In this document: in pieces, positions 6,231 through 7,588 of the stretch
Layout: each line of letters opens with the position of its first letter
Numbering within the stretch: position 1 is the stretch's first letter
Source of the DNA: Actinomycetota bacterium
GTDB taxonomy: Bacteria; Actinomycetota; Rubrobacteria; Rubrobacterales; Rubrobacteraceae
Length of the DNA: 7,588 bases
NCBI GenBank assembly: GCA_020200675.1
Contig: JAIVIG010000327.1
Location: forward strand, 1-7,588
Direction: 5' to 3'
Program-made: the position numbers and the translations under genes
Notes under the pieces: generated by a model
The model's input: only the letters and a program-made list of their open reading frames with translations
Told to the model about the DNA's origin: nothing
Database searches by the model: none

Positions 6231-7341
6231 ACACTCCCTCCGCTTTCCGCTCTTCCACGCGACGATGCTCTTCGAGCTCTCCCATGTCCAGGTAGCGCCT
6301 GCCCGTAACCCACTCCTCGCTCTGCTCGACGGCCAAAGCCGCCACCAGCCGTAGGCACGCCTCCGGGTTCGGGAAGATCCTCACCACCCGCGTTCGGCGC
6401 TTTATCTCCTGGTTGAGCCTCTCCAGGCCGTTGGTGGTCCGGATACGCCGCCGGTGGCTCTCCGGGAAGGCGAGGCAAGAGGCGTGCCTGGTGGGCACCG
6501 CGAAGATCGCCCTGAGGTCCGCCGCGAGTTCCTTGCGCTTGGCGTGGCCTACCATGCCCAGGAGGTTCCTCGCGTAGTGGACCTGGCATCTTTGGTGGGG
6601 AGCGCCCTGGAAGTGCCTCTGGATGGCCGCCTTGAGGCCCCCGTGCTCGTCGGAGACCACAAGCTCGACGCCGGAGAGCCCTCGCCCCTTCAAGGAGCGA
6701 AACAGCTCCTGGTAGGTCGCCTCGCTCTCAGTGTCGGCTACCTCCACGGCGAGGACCTCCCTAAAGCCGTCGTCCCTAACCGCCGAGACGGCGAGCACGC
6801 CCTGGCTCACCACCCGCCCGTCCACTCTGGCCTTCTCGTAGCGAGCATCCACGAACACGTAGGGGTAGGCGGCGGCCGTAAGCGGCCGGCTCCTCCATGC
6901 CGAAAGCTCGGCGTCGAGCCTACCGGCCAGCGAGGAGACCAGGCTCTTGGAAAACGAGGTGCCGCACAAAACTTCGGTTACCTCCTTGACCTTCCTGGTG
7001 GAGACGCCCTCCACGTACATCTCCATCAGCGCCAAACAGAGCGCTTTCTCGTTGCGCTGGTAGCGAGAGAAGAGCCTTGTGGAGAAGGTGCCTTCGCGGT
7101 CCTGGGGCACGGCCAGGTTCAGGGTGCCCACGCGGGTCCTCAAGGTCCTCGGCTTGTGGCCGTTGCGGTGTCCGGCGCGCGCGGCGTTCCGCTCGTAGGG
7201 CGCGGCGCCCACGTGCTCGGTCATCTCGGCTTCCAACAATTCCTGCACCACCCTCTCGACGATCTCGCGCAGGAAGCCGGGGTCGTCCAGCAGGACCCCT
7301 TGCGCCAGCTCCGCGTCCACCCTAGGATGATCCTTGGCCAT
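6214..7341 (-). CDS. IS256-family transposase with internal deletion
   Basis: A DDE transposase of the IS256/mutator type, which would move the element by copy-out paste-in. With ATG at 7341 (GGAG five bases upstream, MAKDHPRVD) it has 375 residues; an upstream TTG at 7380 in frame lacks an SD. The catalytic residues are D165 (FVDARYEKAR), D231 (VVSDEHGG) and E307 (TTNGLERLN), with the family's QRCQVHYARN at about 250-259. The first spacing (66) equals that of IS256, but D231 to E307 is 76 residues, where IS256 has about 108 (remembered positions D167, D233, E341). The frame stays open across the join: AIFAVPTRHASCLAFPESHRRR joins sequence that is normally about 30 residues further apart, so part of the helical insertion domain is missing. 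It is probably inactive. The last codons are duplicated just downstream. Confidence 0.9.
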   Translation of the reverse strand: MAKDHPRVDAELAQGVLLDDPGFLREIVERVVQELLEAEMTEHVGAAPYERNAARAGHRNGHKPRTLRTRVGTLNLAVPQDREGTFSTRLFSRYQRNEKALCLALMEMYVEGVSTRKVKEVTEVLCGTSFSKSLVSSLAGRLDAELSAWRSRPLTAAAYPYVFVDARYEKARVDGRVVSQGVLAVSAVRDDGFREVLAVEVADTESEATYQELFRSLKGRGLSGVELVVSDEHGGLKAAIQRHFQGAPHQRCQVHYARNLLGMVGHAKRKELAADLRAIFAVPTRHASCLAFPESHRRRIRTTNGLERLNQEIKRRTRVVRIFPNPEACLRLVAALAVEQSEEWVTGRRYLDMGELEEHRRVEERKAEGVLLMER

Positions 7342-7380
7342 CGTCACTCCGTTCTCCGATCGGTTGACTTCGAACACCAA

Positions 7381-7419
7381 CCATCTTGGAGGACGATGGC
7401 CCTTCTTTCTAGCGGGCCA
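7381..7419. repeat. Alternative hairpins between IS end and transposase start
   Basis: TGGCCC (7397-7402) pairs with GGGCCA (7414-7419) around an 11-base loop. CCATC (7381-7385) pairs with GATGG (7395-7399) around a 9-base loop. They share bases, so only one can form at a time. They lie upstream of the transposase start, where insertion sequences often have structures that block read-through translation. Confidence 0.45.
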
Positions 7420-7421
7420 CC

Positions 7422-7441
7422 AATTTACAGAAGTTTAGGGA
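7422..7441 (-). repeat. Right inverted repeat of the IS256-type element
   Basis: Read on the minus strand it begins TCCCTAAACTTCTGTAAATT, matching the left repeat at 16 of 20 positions. It lies about 80 bases upstream of the transposase ATG. The bases beyond it (7442-7450) are not repeated at the left end. Confidence 0.7.
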
Positions 7442-7472
7442 TACTGTTGGTTTATTCGCTGAAGGTCCACAG

Positions 7473-7588
7473 TCAACTCGACGGAGCCAGAGCCGCCAAT
7501 CGGGACCGTCGAGTAGCGGTGGTAGGAACGCCGTTCAGCCAGTTGGCGATCCGTCCTACGTTAATCGCCGCTGCAGTGGCCAGTTCTT
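7473..7588 (-). CDS. C-terminal tail of a second DDE transposase (IS1182-like), partial
   Basis: The open frame enters from the window edge and ends at TGA (7473-7475), giving 37 complete codons: ELATAAAINVGRIANWLNGV followed by a basic stretch (PTTATRRSRLAALAPSS). The pattern AAAINxxRxxxWLxGxPxxxTRxSRxAALA is the usual C-terminus of IS1182-like/DDE_Tnp_1-type transposases of actinobacteria as I remember them. It is unrelated to the IS256 transposase next door. The rest of the gene, and whether it is intact, lies outside the window. Only about 25 bases separate its stop from the IS256-type right end, so the two elements abut or are nested. Confidence 0.6.
   Translation of the reverse strand, partial: ELATAAAINVGRIANWLNGVPTTATRRSRLAALAPSS

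Larger units (their letters stand above)
6145..7448 (-). mobile_element. IS256-family insertion sequence
   Basis: An element of about 1.3 kb, the normal size for IS256, bounded by imperfect inverted repeats (6152-6171 and 7422-7441) and containing one transposase on the minus strand. The repeats resemble the IS256 terminal pattern (TCCG-TA-A-TT-TGTAA as I remember it). The outermost seven bases on each side do not match each other, so the true ends are uncertain by a few bases. I found no 8-9 base target duplication next to either choice of ends. The left end overlaps the secreted-protein gene and the right end abuts another transposase tail. Confidence 0.75.

Noticed and set aside
6197..6589. 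Minus-strand 130-codon frame ending in VVLMER
   Set aside because: It is a +1-frame shadow of the transposase; it shares the LMER end only because of the 17-base tandem duplication.
1..7588. CRISPR array, tRNA or rRNA genes
   Set aside because: No regularly spaced repeats and no tRNA- or rRNA-like conserved segments were seen on either strand.

Overview
The window is GC-rich, uses GTG and TTG starts freely, and carries a hisZ-hisG(short)-hisD cluster together with a PAS/LuxR-type regulator. This fits an actinobacterium, most likely Rubrobacter or a close relative; that assignment rests on gene style and protein flavour and was not searched.

Left part (1-2501, minus strand): three tightly overlapped histidine genes, hisZ -> hisG -> hisD. 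HisZ and the short-form HisG together make ATP phosphoribosyltransferase (first step). HisD (last step) is cut off by the window edge. A short divergent promoter region (2502-2614) separates the operon from a plus-strand glutathione S-transferase-like gene (2615-3235).

Middle (3333-4838, minus strand): a three-PAS-domain LuxR-type regulator with no receiver domain, so probably a one-component sensor/transcription factor. Upstream of it lies about 700 bases without a convincing gene (4839-5538). This stretch looks less GC-rich and holds degenerate repeats resembling an insertion-sequence end, a bulged hairpin and a possible structured leader.

Right part (5539-7588): a small secreted protein of unknown family with a clear signal peptide reads straight into the left inverted repeat of an IS256-family element, which supplies its last codons and its stop. 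The IS256-type transposase (minus strand) has all three DDE residues, but about 32 residues are missing between the second D and the E, so it is probably inactive. Beyond the right repeat is the C-terminal tail of a different DDE transposase (IS1182-like). The right end is therefore an insertion-sequence scrapyard on the edge of a conserved housekeeping region.

I see no clear new multi-gene system. The most interesting points are the chimeric end of the secreted protein, the internally deleted transposase, and the unexplained structured region before the secreted-protein gene.
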